Shown piece by piece: positions 16,628 through 25,879 of a stretch of 64,000 nucleotides of DNA. Source of the stretch: Streptomyces luteogriseus. GTDB taxonomy: Bacteria; Actinomycetota; Actinomycetes; Streptomycetales; Streptomycetaceae. Location: contig NZ_JACHMS010000001.1 of the NCBI RefSeq assembly GCF_014205055.1, positions 1-64,000 on the forward strand, in the 5' to 3' direction. A program made the position numbers and the translations under genes. Positions within the stretch are counted from its first letter, which is position 1, and each line of letters begins with the position of its first letter. The notes under the pieces were generated by a model. The model was given only the letters and a program-made list of their open reading frames with translations, searched no databases and was not told the DNA's origin.

Positions 16628-18190
16628 TCAGTCGAACAGCACGTCCAGGTTCCTCGTTAGAGCCTGGAGCTCGCCCCGCCGGTCATCCTGGGTCGCGGAG
16701 CCGACCGGGGCGTGGAGCACGTACCGCGACGGCGTCAGGTCGTACCCGTGGTGCCGTACGGCCTCCAGGCCGACGGAGGCACAGAAGCCGGGCTCGTCGC
16801 GGTACGCGGCCCGCTTTCCCCCTGCCGACAGTGTGCCCCGCCAGGCGTGGTAGGTCCCGGCGATCCTCGCGAGATCGGCCTCGGTGAGGACGCGTTCCGT
16901 CCGGCCGTGGAGCGTGCCCGCCTCGCGAGCGTCGACGAACAGGATCTGGCCTCGCCGGTCCACCGACCCCCGCGTGCCCTGCGGGCCCTTGTCCTTGGTC
17001 AGGATCCAGAGGCAGGCCGGGATCTGGGTTGTATGGAAGAGGCGAGGTGGAAGCGCGACCACACAGGCCACGACGTCGTCCTCCACCATCGCCCGGCGGA
17101 TCCCGCACCCGCTCTTCGCGTACAGGGAGCCGTTGGCTAGGACGACGCTCGCAGTCCCATACGGTCCCAGCTTGGCCAGGGCGTGTTGCAGCCAGGCGTA
17201 GTTGGCGCCGTCACGCGGCGGGACGCCGTATCGCCATCTCGGGTCGGTTTCGTTGAGTGCCCGGTGCGACATGTTGAAGGGCGGGACGCTCAGCACGAAG
17301 TCGGCTTCCAGGCCGGGGTGCCGGTCGTCGGCGAGGGTGTCGCCCCAGCGGGCGCCCAGGTCTCCCTCGACTCCGTGTACGACGAGGTTCATCCTGGCGA
17401 GTCGCCAAGCCTGCTCGTTGATCTCCTGGCCGTAGACCACGAGGTCATCCAGGTGCGCTGTTCCCCGTCGGGTCTCGACGAACCGGGCCGCCTCCACGAG
17501 CATGCCTGCCGAGCCGCACGCCGGGTCGTACAGCCGACCCTCGTATGGCTCCAGGAGCTCCACGGCCAGCCGGGCCACCGACCGCGGCGTGAGGGACTCG
17601 CCGCCGCGTCGGCCCTCAGCGCGCGCGAAGCTGACAAGAAAGTACTCGTACACGTCGGCGAGTACGTCCCCCGTCGGCCGTCCCTGGGTCTCGGTGAAAC
17701 GCGTCTCGTCCACCACTTGGACGAGTCCCGCCAGGCTCTTCGTGTCGACACCGTCGTGGAAGTTCCGAGGCAGGGCCCCCGCCAGGGACGTGTGCTCCCG
17801 CATGATCGCGGCCATCGCCCCGTCGAGAACCGCGACGAGGTGTCGGCTTTTGACGTGAGAGGTGATCCACGTCCAGCGGGCCGTCTCCGGAACCCACAGG
17901 ACCCGGGCGCTCGCGTACGCGTCGGGGTCATCCAGGAACGCGTCGAAACGGTCCTCCGAGACCCCGTCCGCCTCAAGTTCGCGGGCCAGCTCCGCACGGC
18001 GCCGGTCGAATGCATCGGAGACGTACCGCAGGAAGAAGACCCCGAGGACGAGCTCCCGGTAGTCGGCGGCGTCGACGGAGCCCCGCAGCTTGTCGACTGC
18101 CTTCCAGAGCGCTTCCTGAAGCGTGCCAGCGCGGTCCGGGGTGTCGATCGGCTCCGCCTCTTTGTCAGGCGTCGAGTCTCGCGTTTCCAC
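16628..18190 (-). CDS. HsdM-like N6-adenine DNA methylase with altered catalytic motif
   Basis: The 520-residue protein has the layout of type I restriction M subunits: a helical N-terminal domain (TLQEALWKAVDKLRGSVDAADYRELVLGVFFLRYVSD) and a methylase domain with SAM motif I DPACGSAGML. It ends near its family's usual length. The GTG at 18190 follows GGAGGGAGGGG and leads directly into the family text; an ATG at 18322 would add an unconserved leader. Catalytic motif IV should read NPPF, but the codons are GTC CCG CCC TTC (LSVPPFNMS), replacing the amide-contacting Asn by Val. DNA methylation is doubtful while SAM binding may remain. No hsdS or hsdR is present. It is divergent from the Trypco2-trypsin operon, with 165 bases between starts. 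Confidence 0.82.
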   Translation of the reverse strand: METRDSTPDKEAEPIDTPDRAGTLQEALWKAVDKLRGSVDAADYRELVLGVFFLRYVSDAFDRRRAELARELEADGVSEDRFDAFLDDPDAYASARVLWVPETARWTWITSHVKSRHLVAVLDGAMAAIMREHTSLAGALPRNFHDGVDTKSLAGLVQVVDETRFTETQGRPTGDVLADVYEYFLVSFARAEGRRGGESLTPRSVARLAVELLEPYEGRLYDPACGSAGMLVEAARFVETRRGTAHLDDLVVYGQEINEQAWRLARMNLVVHGVEGDLGARWGDTLADDRHPGLEADFVLSVPPFNMSHRALNETDPRWRYGVPPRDGANYAWLQHALAKLGPYGTASVVLANGSLYAKSGCGIRRAMVEDDVVACVVALPPRLFHTTQIPACLWILTKDKGPQGTRGSVDRRGQILFVDAREAGTLHGRTERVLTEADLARIAGTYHAWRGTLSAGGKRAAYRDEPGFCASVGLEAVRHHGYDLTPSRYVLHAPVGSATQDDRRGELQALTRNLDVLFD

Positions 18191-18355
18191 AGGAGTTGCC
18201 CCTCCCTCCGACCGTCGTAGCCCCGGTGGCCGCGGTCCCCCGCCGGTACGGCGGCCCGCCCGCCCGATTCTCCACGATCCGGCTTGGAGGTGCCCTGGGG
18301 TCGCTGTAACGTGGCCCGACAACAGGGTGCGGGACCCGGGGGCGGGGGAGACGAG

Positions 18356-18667
18356 ATGCTGGCGATCAGTCTGGCCGAGGCCATCGACGACTTGCGGCAG
18401 GAGCTGTACGTGGCGCAGGACCTCGGGAAGGACCAGCAGTTCGCCTTCACCGTCGAGGAAGCGGAACTAGAGCTCCTGCTCGAACTGCGCGACAGCGGCA
18501 AAGCCGACGGCCGGCTGACCTTCGGCGTGGCCGTCGTCGGCGCGGGCGGCGAGCACGCGACCGTCCGGACCCACCGGCTGAAGCTCAAGCTGGCGATCCG
18601 GGACCGCGCCGCCGGAGGTACCAACCCCCAGATCAGCGACGACGAATCCGGGTCCTGGGACGATTGA
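18356..18667 (+). CDS. Trypco2-domain protein
   Basis: The 103-residue product (ISLAEAIDDLRQELYVAQ ... QQFAFTVEEAELELLLELR ... KLKLAIRD) is a stand-alone trypsin-co-occurring domain 2. These small proteins sit next to trypsin-like proteases in actinobacterial conflict operons, and their exact role is unknown. GGGGGAG precedes the ATG, and the stop is one base before the protease GTG, so the two are translationally coupled. The acidic C-terminus is typical. Confidence 0.82.
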   Translation: MLAISLAEAIDDLRQELYVAQDLGKDQQFAFTVEEAELELLLELRDSGKADGRLTFGVAVVGAGGEHATVRTHRLKLKLAIRDRAAGGTNPQISDDESGSWDD

Positions 18668-18668
18668 C

Positions 18669-20831
18669 GTGGATGAGCGCAGGCTGGCGCTGATCCACGG
18701 CGGCACCCTTGGCGCGCGCTACAGCGTCGGCACCGGCTACCTGATCGCTCCACGGCTCGTGCTCACCGCGCGCCACGTCCTCGTGAACTGGGCCACCGAA
18801 GAGCCCTGGCCCGAGATCCGCGTCCGTGTGGGACACCCCTGCTACGGCGAAGCACCCAGTGTCAAGGCAGAGCTGCTGTGGCACCACCCGCAAGGGCTGG
18901 ACGTCGCGCTCCTGCGCGTCGAGGAGGCGGCGGACATCGAGGGCTCGGTCCGCTGGGGCCGGCCCGTGGGCAGAGCGCCACTGCGCTACGAAGGGCTGGG
19001 CTTCCCCCGGGCCACCGCGGGCAGCACCCGCGACCCCGAGCACCTGCGCGGCGTCCTTGCACCCCTTTCCGGCTCCGGGGAGTACTACGTCCTCGACCAG
19101 GGACCCGCTCCGGCCGTCGGGACCGACGGCGAGAAGGCCTGGGGAGGAGCTTCGGGAGCAGCCGTCTTCTGCGACGACCACCTCGTCGGAGTCGTCGTCC
19201 ACGACGACCGGTTCTTCGCCAACCGGCGCCTGCGCGCGGTCCCCGCCCGCGCCTTCGTCGAGGACAGCGGCTTCGCGGCTCACCTCGCCGGACACCCCGA
19301 AAGCCCGCCCCGCCTGATCGACATCGGCGCGGCCCCGCCGAAGGCCGGCCCCGCCGGCGCGTGCTCGGCCACCGAACGCGAACTGGTCACCCTGCTCAGG
19401 CCCTTGCTCGCCGACCCGGGCACCCGCAGGGCCTACGCACGAGAACTCGCGCGTGAACTCGGCTACGAGGCCGCCCTGTACGAGCCCACCGTCCCGGACC
19501 TCGCCGCCCTCCTCGCGACGCACCCTCGTGCATTAGCCACGCTCGGCAGCAGCCTCGCCGCCTCCTGCACAGACGAACGGGCTCGTGCCAACCTCACCGA
19601 CCTTCTCATGCGGGCGCGCGTCCTCGACGGAGTGTCCCTGCTGTCCCCGCACGAGTACGACGGATTGCTCGACCTGCTGCGTAGCGTCTGCAAGGAACAC
19701 CCAACACTGTTGCCCCGAGCCGCCCGCGAGGCCCTGCGCTACACCGTCCTGCCCGAGAGCCTCACCCGCCCCACCGTCTCGGAGCAGGACCTCGGCGGCC
19801 TGGTCGAGGAGCTGGAGGTGCTCTCCGACAGCGAAAGAGTCCCGGAGGGCACCCCATCGGTACCCGCGCTCCTTCGCCTCGTCGAGTACGTGGCGGCCGC
19901 CTCCGCCCACGAGGTCGCGGCCAGGCTCCGCTCCTGGTCCGAGGAGACGGCCCGGCGGCTCGGCATCCACTCGGTCGCTCTGCGCGAGAGGCGCGTGGAC
20001 GCCTCCGCCTGGGCACACCGGCCGACATCGCCGGTGTCGCGGGTGGTGATGGAGCTGAAGAGGGACGACTCCACGAGCGAGGAACTGTACCGCTGCCGGA
20101 TCCTGCTGGCCGGCGACGACGGCTCGCAGACCGTGCTCCACGACGCCAGGACGGTACCGAAGACCCCCGAGGAAGCCGCCCGCCGGCTGAGGGACGCGGT
20201 CGCCGCCACCGCCACGGAACCTGGGCAGGGGGACCACGTGCCGTGGGTGACCGTCGTCGTCGACCGCACGGAGCTCCACCTCGCGGTCGACGAATGGCAG
20301 CCGGATGCGGCCGACGACATCATGCCCGGGCAACCCCTCGGAGCGGAGTACCGCGTCACCCTGAGCTGCCCCGACATGTCCGACTACCGGCCCCAGCGGG
20401 CCCAGGACCAGCGACGCCGCTGGCAGAGCGGCCCCGCGCAGACCCTCGTCACCGACCCGGCCTGCCGCAACGGCAACCAGCTGAGGCACCTCCTGCAGGG
20501 CGAGCACCGTGACGCCGCCCAGGTGGTCCTCAACGGCCCCGCCGAGGAACGGGCGACCTGGCTGCAGATCTGCCTCGCCATGGGAGTCCCCGTCGTTCTC
20601 TGGGACCGCGCCGCCGCCTCGTACGAAGACAGCGAACGGCTCCACGAACTCCGCCCCACCGGCCGGCCCGACGATCTCCCCGAGCGCGTGCGGGCCTTCA
20701 GGAGCAGCTCCTTCGCCTACCCGGGCGAACGGGCGGCCCGCCCCTCCCTTGTCTGGGAACAGGACGGCCGGTACCCCGCGCCCGAGCCGCTGCACTTCAG
20801 CGACCCACGGAAAGGAACCCACGCGCCATGA
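18669..20831 (+). CDS. Trypsin-like protease fused to VMAP C-terminal domain
   Basis: The 720-residue protein begins with a serine protease domain with an apparently complete triad: His36 (LTARHVLV), Asp78 (GLDVALLRV) and Ser162 (GGASGAAVF). There is no signal peptide, so it acts in the cytoplasm. A helical middle region (about 210-430) is probably an effector-associated adaptor domain. The C-terminal 280 residues (RVVMELKRDDS ... VPWVTVVVDRTELHLAVDEW ... ICLAMGVPVVLWDRAA) match the C-terminal domain of vWA-MoxR-associated proteins (VMAP). In such systems the chaperone module is thought to gate the effector. The stop overlaps the MoxR start (ATGA). Confidence 0.82.
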   Translation: MDERRLALIHGGTLGARYSVGTGYLIAPRLVLTARHVLVNWATEEPWPEIRVRVGHPCYGEAPSVKAELLWHHPQGLDVALLRVEEAADIEGSVRWGRPVGRAPLRYEGLGFPRATAGSTRDPEHLRGVLAPLSGSGEYYVLDQGPAPAVGTDGEKAWGGASGAAVFCDDHLVGVVVHDDRFFANRRLRAVPARAFVEDSGFAAHLAGHPESPPRLIDIGAAPPKAGPAGACSATERELVTLLRPLLADPGTRRAYARELARELGYEAALYEPTVPDLAALLATHPRALATLGSSLAASCTDERARANLTDLLMRARVLDGVSLLSPHEYDGLLDLLRSVCKEHPTLLPRAAREALRYTVLPESLTRPTVSEQDLGGLVEELEVLSDSERVPEGTPSVPALLRLVEYVAAASAHEVAARLRSWSEETARRLGIHSVALRERRVDASAWAHRPTSPVSRVVMELKRDDSTSEELYRCRILLAGDDGSQTVLHDARTVPKTPEEAARRLRDAVAATATEPGQGDHVPWVTVVVDRTELHLAVDEWQPDAADDIMPGQPLGAEYRVTLSCPDMSDYRPQRAQDQRRRWQSGPAQTLVTDPACRNGNQLRHLLQGEHRDAAQVVLNGPAEERATWLQICLAMGVPVVLWDRAAASYEDSERLHELRPTGRPDDLPERVRAFRSSSFAYPGERAARPSLVWEQDGRYPAPEPLHFSDPRKGTHAP

Positions 20832-21829
20832 CGACCCCGGAGCCCGCGGCCGCCCCAGACCCCCGGACCCGGCCCGAGGACGCCGACTGGCGCCTCTTCA
20901 GCGGTGACGGCACACCGCGGCGGACGCCTTTCCCCCCAGCGCCGCCGTGGCGGCGGTTCGACCCGGAGGACGCGGCCGAGGAACACGCCACCGCATCGTC
21001 CCGGCCCTACCTCATCGGTCCCGAGGAAGCAGATGTCGTGAACGCCGCGCTTCACCTGCGCCGACCACTCCTGGTCACAGGACACCCCGGCACCGGCAAA
21101 TCCTCCCTGGCCCACGCCGTCGCCCACGAACTAACCCTCGGCCGCGTCCTGCAGTGGCCCGTCAACAGCCGCTCCACCCTGCGGGACGCGCTGTACGAGT
21201 ACGACGCCGTCGGCCGGCTCCGTGAAGCCAGCCTGCGCCGCAACGCCGACGGCGAGGAACCCGACATCGGCCACTACGTCCGGCTCGGCCCCCTGGGCAA
21301 CGCCCTCGTCCCCCGGGAACGCCCCCGGGTGCTGCTCGTCGACGAACTGGACAAGGGGGACATCGACCTCCCCAACGACCTCCTCACGGTCTTCGAGGAG
21401 GGATGGTTCGTGATCCCGGAACTCGCACGCCTCCCGGAGGACCACGCGCCGGTGCACGTCCAGACCGACGACCCCGACCATCCCGCCGCAGTTACGCGCG
21501 GCCGGATCCGGTGCCAGGAGTTCCCCGTCGTGATCATCACCAACAACGGCGAACGCGAGTTCCCTGCCGCCTTCCTCCGGCGCTGCGTCCGCCTCGAACT
21601 CCCCGAACCCGACGAGAAGCGCCTCCGGGACATCGTCTCCGCCCACTTCGGCGCGGACGCCCTCGACGGCGTCGACGACCTGCTGCAGGAGTTCTTGGAC
21701 CGCCGCGCCTCCGGCGAACTCGCCACCGACCAGCTCCTCAACGCCGTGTTCCTCCGCAAGGGCGGCATCGGCCTCGACGCCAGCTCCCTCTTCGAAGCCG
21801 TCCTGCACCGGCTCGGCGGAGCCGTGTGA
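20828..21829 (+). CDS. MoxR-type AAA+ ATPase
   Basis: The 333-residue AAA+ protein has Walker A GHPGTGKSS, Walker B VLLVDELDK, sensor 1 VVIITNNGE and an arginine-finger region FLRRCVRLELP, in the order and spacing of the MoxR family. The N-terminal 60 residues are Pro/Arg-rich and variable. MoxR ATPases work with vWA-domain partners as chaperone-like remodelling complexes; here the partner is the next gene, 4 bases downstream, and the client is plausibly the protease encoded just before. All four genes (18356-25313) read as one operon. Confidence 0.85.
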   Translation: MTTPEPAAAPDPRTRPEDADWRLFSGDGTPRRTPFPPAPPWRRFDPEDAAEEHATASSRPYLIGPEEADVVNAALHLRRPLLVTGHPGTGKSSLAHAVAHELTLGRVLQWPVNSRSTLRDALYEYDAVGRLREASLRRNADGEEPDIGHYVRLGPLGNALVPRERPRVLLVDELDKGDIDLPNDLLTVFEEGWFVIPELARLPEDHAPVHVQTDDPDHPAAVTRGRIRCQEFPVVIITNNGEREFPAAFLRRCVRLELPEPDEKRLRDIVSAHFGADALDGVDDLLQEFLDRRASGELATDQLLNAVFLRKGGIGLDASSLFEAVLHRLGGAV

Positions 21830-21833
21830 CGCC

Positions 21834-24800
21834 GTGATCACGCGCGTGACGCAGGTCCTCGCCGAGAGCGGCATCGAGCTCTCCCAGGAGGAACTCCTCG
21901 ACGCCCTCTGGCTGGCCGGGAGACTGCCCCCGGGCTCCGGTCCGCTGGCCCGGCTCGCCGCACAGCAGGCCCCGCGCGGGCCAGCCAAAGCCCTGGAGGA
22001 CACCGCCCCGCCGCCAGCCGCGCCTGGCCCCGAAGGTGCCGAGGAGCCCCACGAGCCGGAGACGGCCGAACAGCCCGACCCAGGTCCCATGCGCCCGGTC
22101 CTGTCGACGGCCGAGCCAAAGGAGGACACCGACACGCCACAGGTCACGGCGCTCCCCGTCCGCGCTCCCGACGGCCGCGTCTTTGGAGCCGGCGAACTTC
22201 GGCTCGGGAAGTCCCTGCGCCCGCTGCGGCAGCGGTTCCCCGACCATCGGCGCCACGAACTCGACATCGCGCGCACAGTAACGGTGCTAGCCGACACCGG
22301 CATACCCGAGACCGTCACCCGCCCGGTCAGGAGCCGTTGGCTCTCCCTCGCTCTCGTCGTCGACGACGGTGTCTCCATGATCATCTGGCAGCGCCTCGCC
22401 GCCGAGCTCCGGGCGCTGATGGAGCGCGCCGGCGCCTTCCGCGACGTGCGCGTCCACGGACTCGACACCCGAGGCAGCACACCGCGCCTCCGCTCCAGCC
22501 CGTACACCGACAGCGGGCACCTCCGGGCGCCCGAGACCGTGAGCGATCCGACAGGGAACACCCTCGTGCTCGTCGTCAGCGACGGCGTGGGCAAGGCGTG
22601 GCGCGACGACCGCATGCGGCGGGTCATGGAGCTCTGGGCGCGGTGCGGCCCCACCGCCATCGTCCAGGCACTGCCCGTACGGCTATGGGACGGTTCCGGC
22701 ATCGCCGCGCGGCCCTGGCAAGTCACCACCCGGCGCCGCGGCGGGCCCACCCGTGCCTGGCACGTCACGGACCCGGTACTCCCGCCAGACCTCGTCCGCT
22801 TCGACTCCGTACCCATCCCGGTCCTCGAACCGACCCCCTCGGCCATCGGCGACTGGGCGCGGCTCATCGCCTCCCCCGGGGACACCGCCGTCCTGCCTCT
22901 GTGGAGCCCCGGCCGGGGCCAACAGGGCCGGCCCTCCGCCGGTGCCTCTCCGGGCCACGACGCCGACGCCGTCCTGCGGTTCAGGAACGCCGCCTCGCCC
23001 GAGGCCTACCGGCTCGCGGCCCACCTCGCCGCCGTCTCACCGGTCACCCCGCCCGTCATGCGCTTGGTGCAGACCGCGCTCGGGCCTCCCATCGACCCCG
23101 GCCACATCACGGAGGTGTTCCTGGGCGGCCTGATGCACCAGCTCACAACCGACGCCCCGGACCGCCTGCCCCACCACCGACGGTACGACTTCTCCAGCGA
23201 CGCCCGCCGCCGCCTCCTTACAGCCGTCTCGCCGAAGGAACTGCTCCGCACCACCCAGGCGGTCACCTCGCACATCGAAGCCGCCGTCGGCCGCTCGCCG
23301 GTCTTCCCGGCCTGGGTCGGCCACCCTGACGGCTCCGCCGTGATCGGGGACGCCGGACGCTCCTTCGGCTGGCTGAAGGAGGAGCTGCTGCGTCGGCTGG
23401 GGATCGCGCCGGGGAGAGGCAGCGACACGGGGGCCGGCCCCGGGCCGCGCACGGCAGCGGGCGGACCGGGCCCCGCCACACCTCCCGGTGCGGAGTCCGA
23501 CGGCTACGGCACCGCGACCGAGCCACTCCTTCCCGGACCTGACGAGCTGCCGCCGGGCTGGGAGCCGCTCCTCACAGACGACCCGGTCCGGTTCGGCCGG
23601 TTCCGGCCGTACGCCCGCAGCGCCCGTGGCTGGTTCCACGTGGTGATGTACCTGGCTCTGGACGAGGACGGCACCGCCGTCACGGTCCGCGCGCCCGCGC
23701 CGGAGTATGACCGGGGCCCGGAGGCGGCCGGGGAACTCGTACGGACGGAGTCCGAGTGCCTGCTCCGCATGGACGGCACGTACGCGCCCGACCTGCTCGA
23801 CGTACGGACGTCCCCCGCCAACACGCGGCCGTGGATCGCGGCGGCCTTGGTGCACCGGCGCGCAGACGATCCGTCGTCCGGTCCGGCGCCGAACCTGCGC
23901 GCGTTCCTCGAGGAGCACGGGGGTTCGGTCCCGCAAGCGGTCTTCCTGAGGATCGGCCAGGACCTGGCCCGCGCGGTCGATCGCGCCCATGGTCTTGGAC
24001 TCGTCCACGGAGGGATCGCGCCGAGGGCCGTCCTGGTGACCGACCGCGATGTCCGGCTGGTCGGCTGGATGGCGGCGAGCGTCGACGGTGCCGACAACGA
24101 TCACCGTGTCGGCTTCCCCCGCAGCGACGCGTATCTCGGGCCGGACGACGACAGCTCCTCGCTTACCCCAGAGAGCGATCTGGCCGCCACCGGTGCCCTG
24201 CTCCTGTCCGTCCTCACGGGAAGGTGGTCCGACTCCAGGACCCCCGAAGGACGACGCGCTGTGGCGGCGTCGGGGATCGCCCCGGAGCTCGCCGACGCCC
24301 TCTGGAGATGCCTGGACAAGGACCCGACCCGCAGACCCACCGCCGCGACGCTCGCAGCAGCCTTCGCCCGGGCGTCCGCTCGACAAGCCGTCACCGGGGC
24401 GGGCGAAGGCGCAGTACGGACGGGGGCGGAAGATACGGAACCGATGGGAGCTACGCGGAAAGAGGCAGAGCCAAAAGGTGGGGGTTCCTCCGTCGCCGCC
24501 GACAACGTCCGGCACTACCGCACGCTCGCGCGGCAAAACCCGGACGCGTACGCCCTGCCCCTCGCCCGCAGTCTTCGGATCCTGTCGAACCGGCTGGCCG
24601 ACGACGGACGCCTCGATGAGGCGCTCGTGACCGTCGACGAAGCGGTGGAACTCTTGCGGCAGCATTTCGCGCGCAGCCCCGAGGCCGCCGCCCGCGAACT
24701 CGCTGAGACGCTCGGCAACCACTCCGTGCGGCTGGCCGAGACCGGCCGGGCCACGGAAGCCCTCGCAGCCAGCTACGAGGCGGTGTCGCTGTACCGGCCG

Positions 24801-25313
24801 CTGGCGCAGCGGGAACCGGAGACGTACGGTCCCGGCCTCGCCGCCCTCATGAGCAACCTGTCCAACCGCCTGGCCGACATGGACCGCCGGGAAGAGGCCC
24901 TCGACATGATCGAGGAAGCCGTCCGAATCAACCGCGAGCTGGCCAACCGGGGCGCCGGGGCCCGCGACGCGGCCCTGGCGAGGAATCTGACCAACCTGGG
25001 CAACCGGCTGGGCGGTCTCGGCCGGCGGGAGGAGGGACTGCAGGCGGCCAGGGAAGCCGTGCTGCTCTACCGCGAGCTGGCCGCGCACCGGTTCGTCGAT
25101 GTCGGTGCGGACCTCGCCACAAGCCTGAACAACCTCGCCGCCCGGTTGGCCGACGTGGGGCTGCGCCAAGAGGCCTTCGACGCCCTCGAGGAGGCCGCGG
25201 AGGTTGGACGGAGGTTCGCCGAAGTGAGGTCGGACGCCTCCCGCGAGACCGACCGGCAGGGGGACAGGATCAGGTCCTGGATCCTTGAGACACCGGATCG
25301 GAGGCAGCGGTGA
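21834..25313 (+). CDS. SAV_2336-type vWA / pseudokinase / TPR scaffold
   Basis: This 1159-residue protein combines several modules. Residues 1-60 resemble the SAV_2336 N-terminal domain, followed by an acidic Pro-rich linker. Around 165-400 is a vWA-like domain with VVDDGVSM in place of the DxSxS metal site and VLVVSDGVG as a second strand. Residues about 570-850 have a protein-kinase fold order, but the catalytic loop reads HGGIAPRAVL instead of HRDxxxxN and the DFG site reads VGW, so it is a pseudokinase. Residues 890-1150 hold about five tetratricopeptide repeats with NRLADxGRxxEAL cores. The GTG is 4 bases after the MoxR stop. It probably senses the trigger and bridges MoxR to the protease (inference). 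Confidence 0.8.
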   Translation: MITRVTQVLAESGIELSQEELLDALWLAGRLPPGSGPLARLAAQQAPRGPAKALEDTAPPPAAPGPEGAEEPHEPETAEQPDPGPMRPVLSTAEPKEDTDTPQVTALPVRAPDGRVFGAGELRLGKSLRPLRQRFPDHRRHELDIARTVTVLADTGIPETVTRPVRSRWLSLALVVDDGVSMIIWQRLAAELRALMERAGAFRDVRVHGLDTRGSTPRLRSSPYTDSGHLRAPETVSDPTGNTLVLVVSDGVGKAWRDDRMRRVMELWARCGPTAIVQALPVRLWDGSGIAARPWQVTTRRRGGPTRAWHVTDPVLPPDLVRFDSVPIPVLEPTPSAIGDWARLIASPGDTAVLPLWSPGRGQQGRPSAGASPGHDADAVLRFRNAASPEAYRLAAHLAAVSPVTPPVMRLVQTALGPPIDPGHITEVFLGGLMHQLTTDAPDRLPHHRRYDFSSDARRRLLTAVSPKELLRTTQAVTSHIEAAVGRSPVFPAWVGHPDGSAVIGDAGRSFGWLKEELLRRLGIAPGRGSDTGAGPGPRTAAGGPGPATPPGAESDGYGTATEPLLPGPDELPPGWEPLLTDDPVRFGRFRPYARSARGWFHVVMYLALDEDGTAVTVRAPAPEYDRGPEAAGELVRTESECLLRMDGTYAPDLLDVRTSPANTRPWIAAALVHRRADDPSSGPAPNLRAFLEEHGGSVPQAVFLRIGQDLARAVDRAHGLGLVHGGIAPRAVLVTDRDVRLVGWMAASVDGADNDHRVGFPRSDAYLGPDDDSSSLTPESDLAATGALLLSVLTGRWSDSRTPEGRRAVAASGIAPELADALWRCLDKDPTRRPTAATLAAAFARASARQAVTGAGEGAVRTGAEDTEPMGATRKEAEPKGGGSSVAADNVRHYRTLARQNPDAYALPLARSLRILSNRLADDGRLDEALVTVDEAVELLRQHFARSPEAAARELAETLGNHSVRLAETGRATEALAASYEAVSLYRPLAQREPETYGPGLAALMSNLSNRLADMDRREEALDMIEEAVRINRELANRGAGARDAALARNLTNLGNRLGGLGRREEGLQAAREAVLLYRELAAHRFVDVGADLATSLNNLAARLADVGLRQEAFDALEEAAEVGRRFAEVRSDASRETDRQGDRIRSWILETPDRRQR

Positions 25314-25369
25314 TCCGATCCGGTACTGCGTCCTGAACGGATCCCTCAACGGCGGCAAAGGCAGCAACA

Positions 25370-25407
25370 GCAGAGGGGCCGACCTGCTTCCAGGTCGGCC
25401 CCTCTGC
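25370..25407 (+). terminator. Rho-independent-type terminator of the VMAP operon
   Basis: A perfect 17-base inverted repeat (25370-25386 with 25391-25407), with a CTTC loop, is followed by TTTGT. It lies 57 bases after the last gene and closes the operon. Confidence 0.9.
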
Positions 25408-25493
25408 TTTGTGGCGCCCCCTATCAGGCCCACGGCTATCCCGGTGGTCCCCGCCGAGAAACACTGGGCAAAGCGGGCGAGATATCCAGTACA

Positions 25494-25879
25494 TGCCGCA
25501 CGCTGGGGCGATCGAGGGCATGCCCCGCCGCTACGCCGACTACCTCGCCGCCGACGGTTTCACCGCCCTCAACACCCTCTCCTCAATCGGTGCCTTCCTG
25601 CTCGGCCTGTCGACCCTGCCCTTCCTCTACAACGTGTGGCGGACCGCCCAGAAGGGCGAGAAGGTCGAGGTCGACGACCCCTGGGGATACGGGCGTTCCC
25701 TGGAGTGGGCGACCTCGTGTCCGCCCCCGCGGCACAACTTCGTCACGCTGCCGCGCATCCGCTCCGAATCCCCGGCCTTCGACCTGCACCACCCCGATGT
25801 GGCCCAACTGGACGAAGCCGAGAACACCGGACGACGCGATGCCGTGGACGCTGAAGGGCACAAGGGCGAACGGCAGTGA
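25494..25879 (+). pseudogene. ctaD: Cytochrome c oxidase subunit I (CtaD), C-terminal remnant
   Basis: Only about the last 125 residues of CtaD remain. [20 protein letters not shown], a transmembrane helix ([20 protein letters not shown]) and [19 protein letters not shown] are textbook CtaD C-terminus. The heme- and copper-binding helices are missing. The stretch before 25500 is unrelated, directly after the VMAP terminator, so this is a broken duplicate of a housekeeping gene. It overlaps the next gene by 4 bases; in many Streptomyces genomes a small partner gene similarly follows ctaD. Confidence 0.8.

Noticed and set aside
18669..20831. Secreted trypsin
   Set aside because: No signal peptide, and it is fused to a VMAP-type domain in a cytosolic MoxR operon.
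23037..25433. A 798-codon minus-strand open frame opposite the vWA-TPR gene
   Set aside because: It is a GC-rich antisense shadow: no family text, and the plus strand encodes clear vWA, kinase-like and TPR modules.
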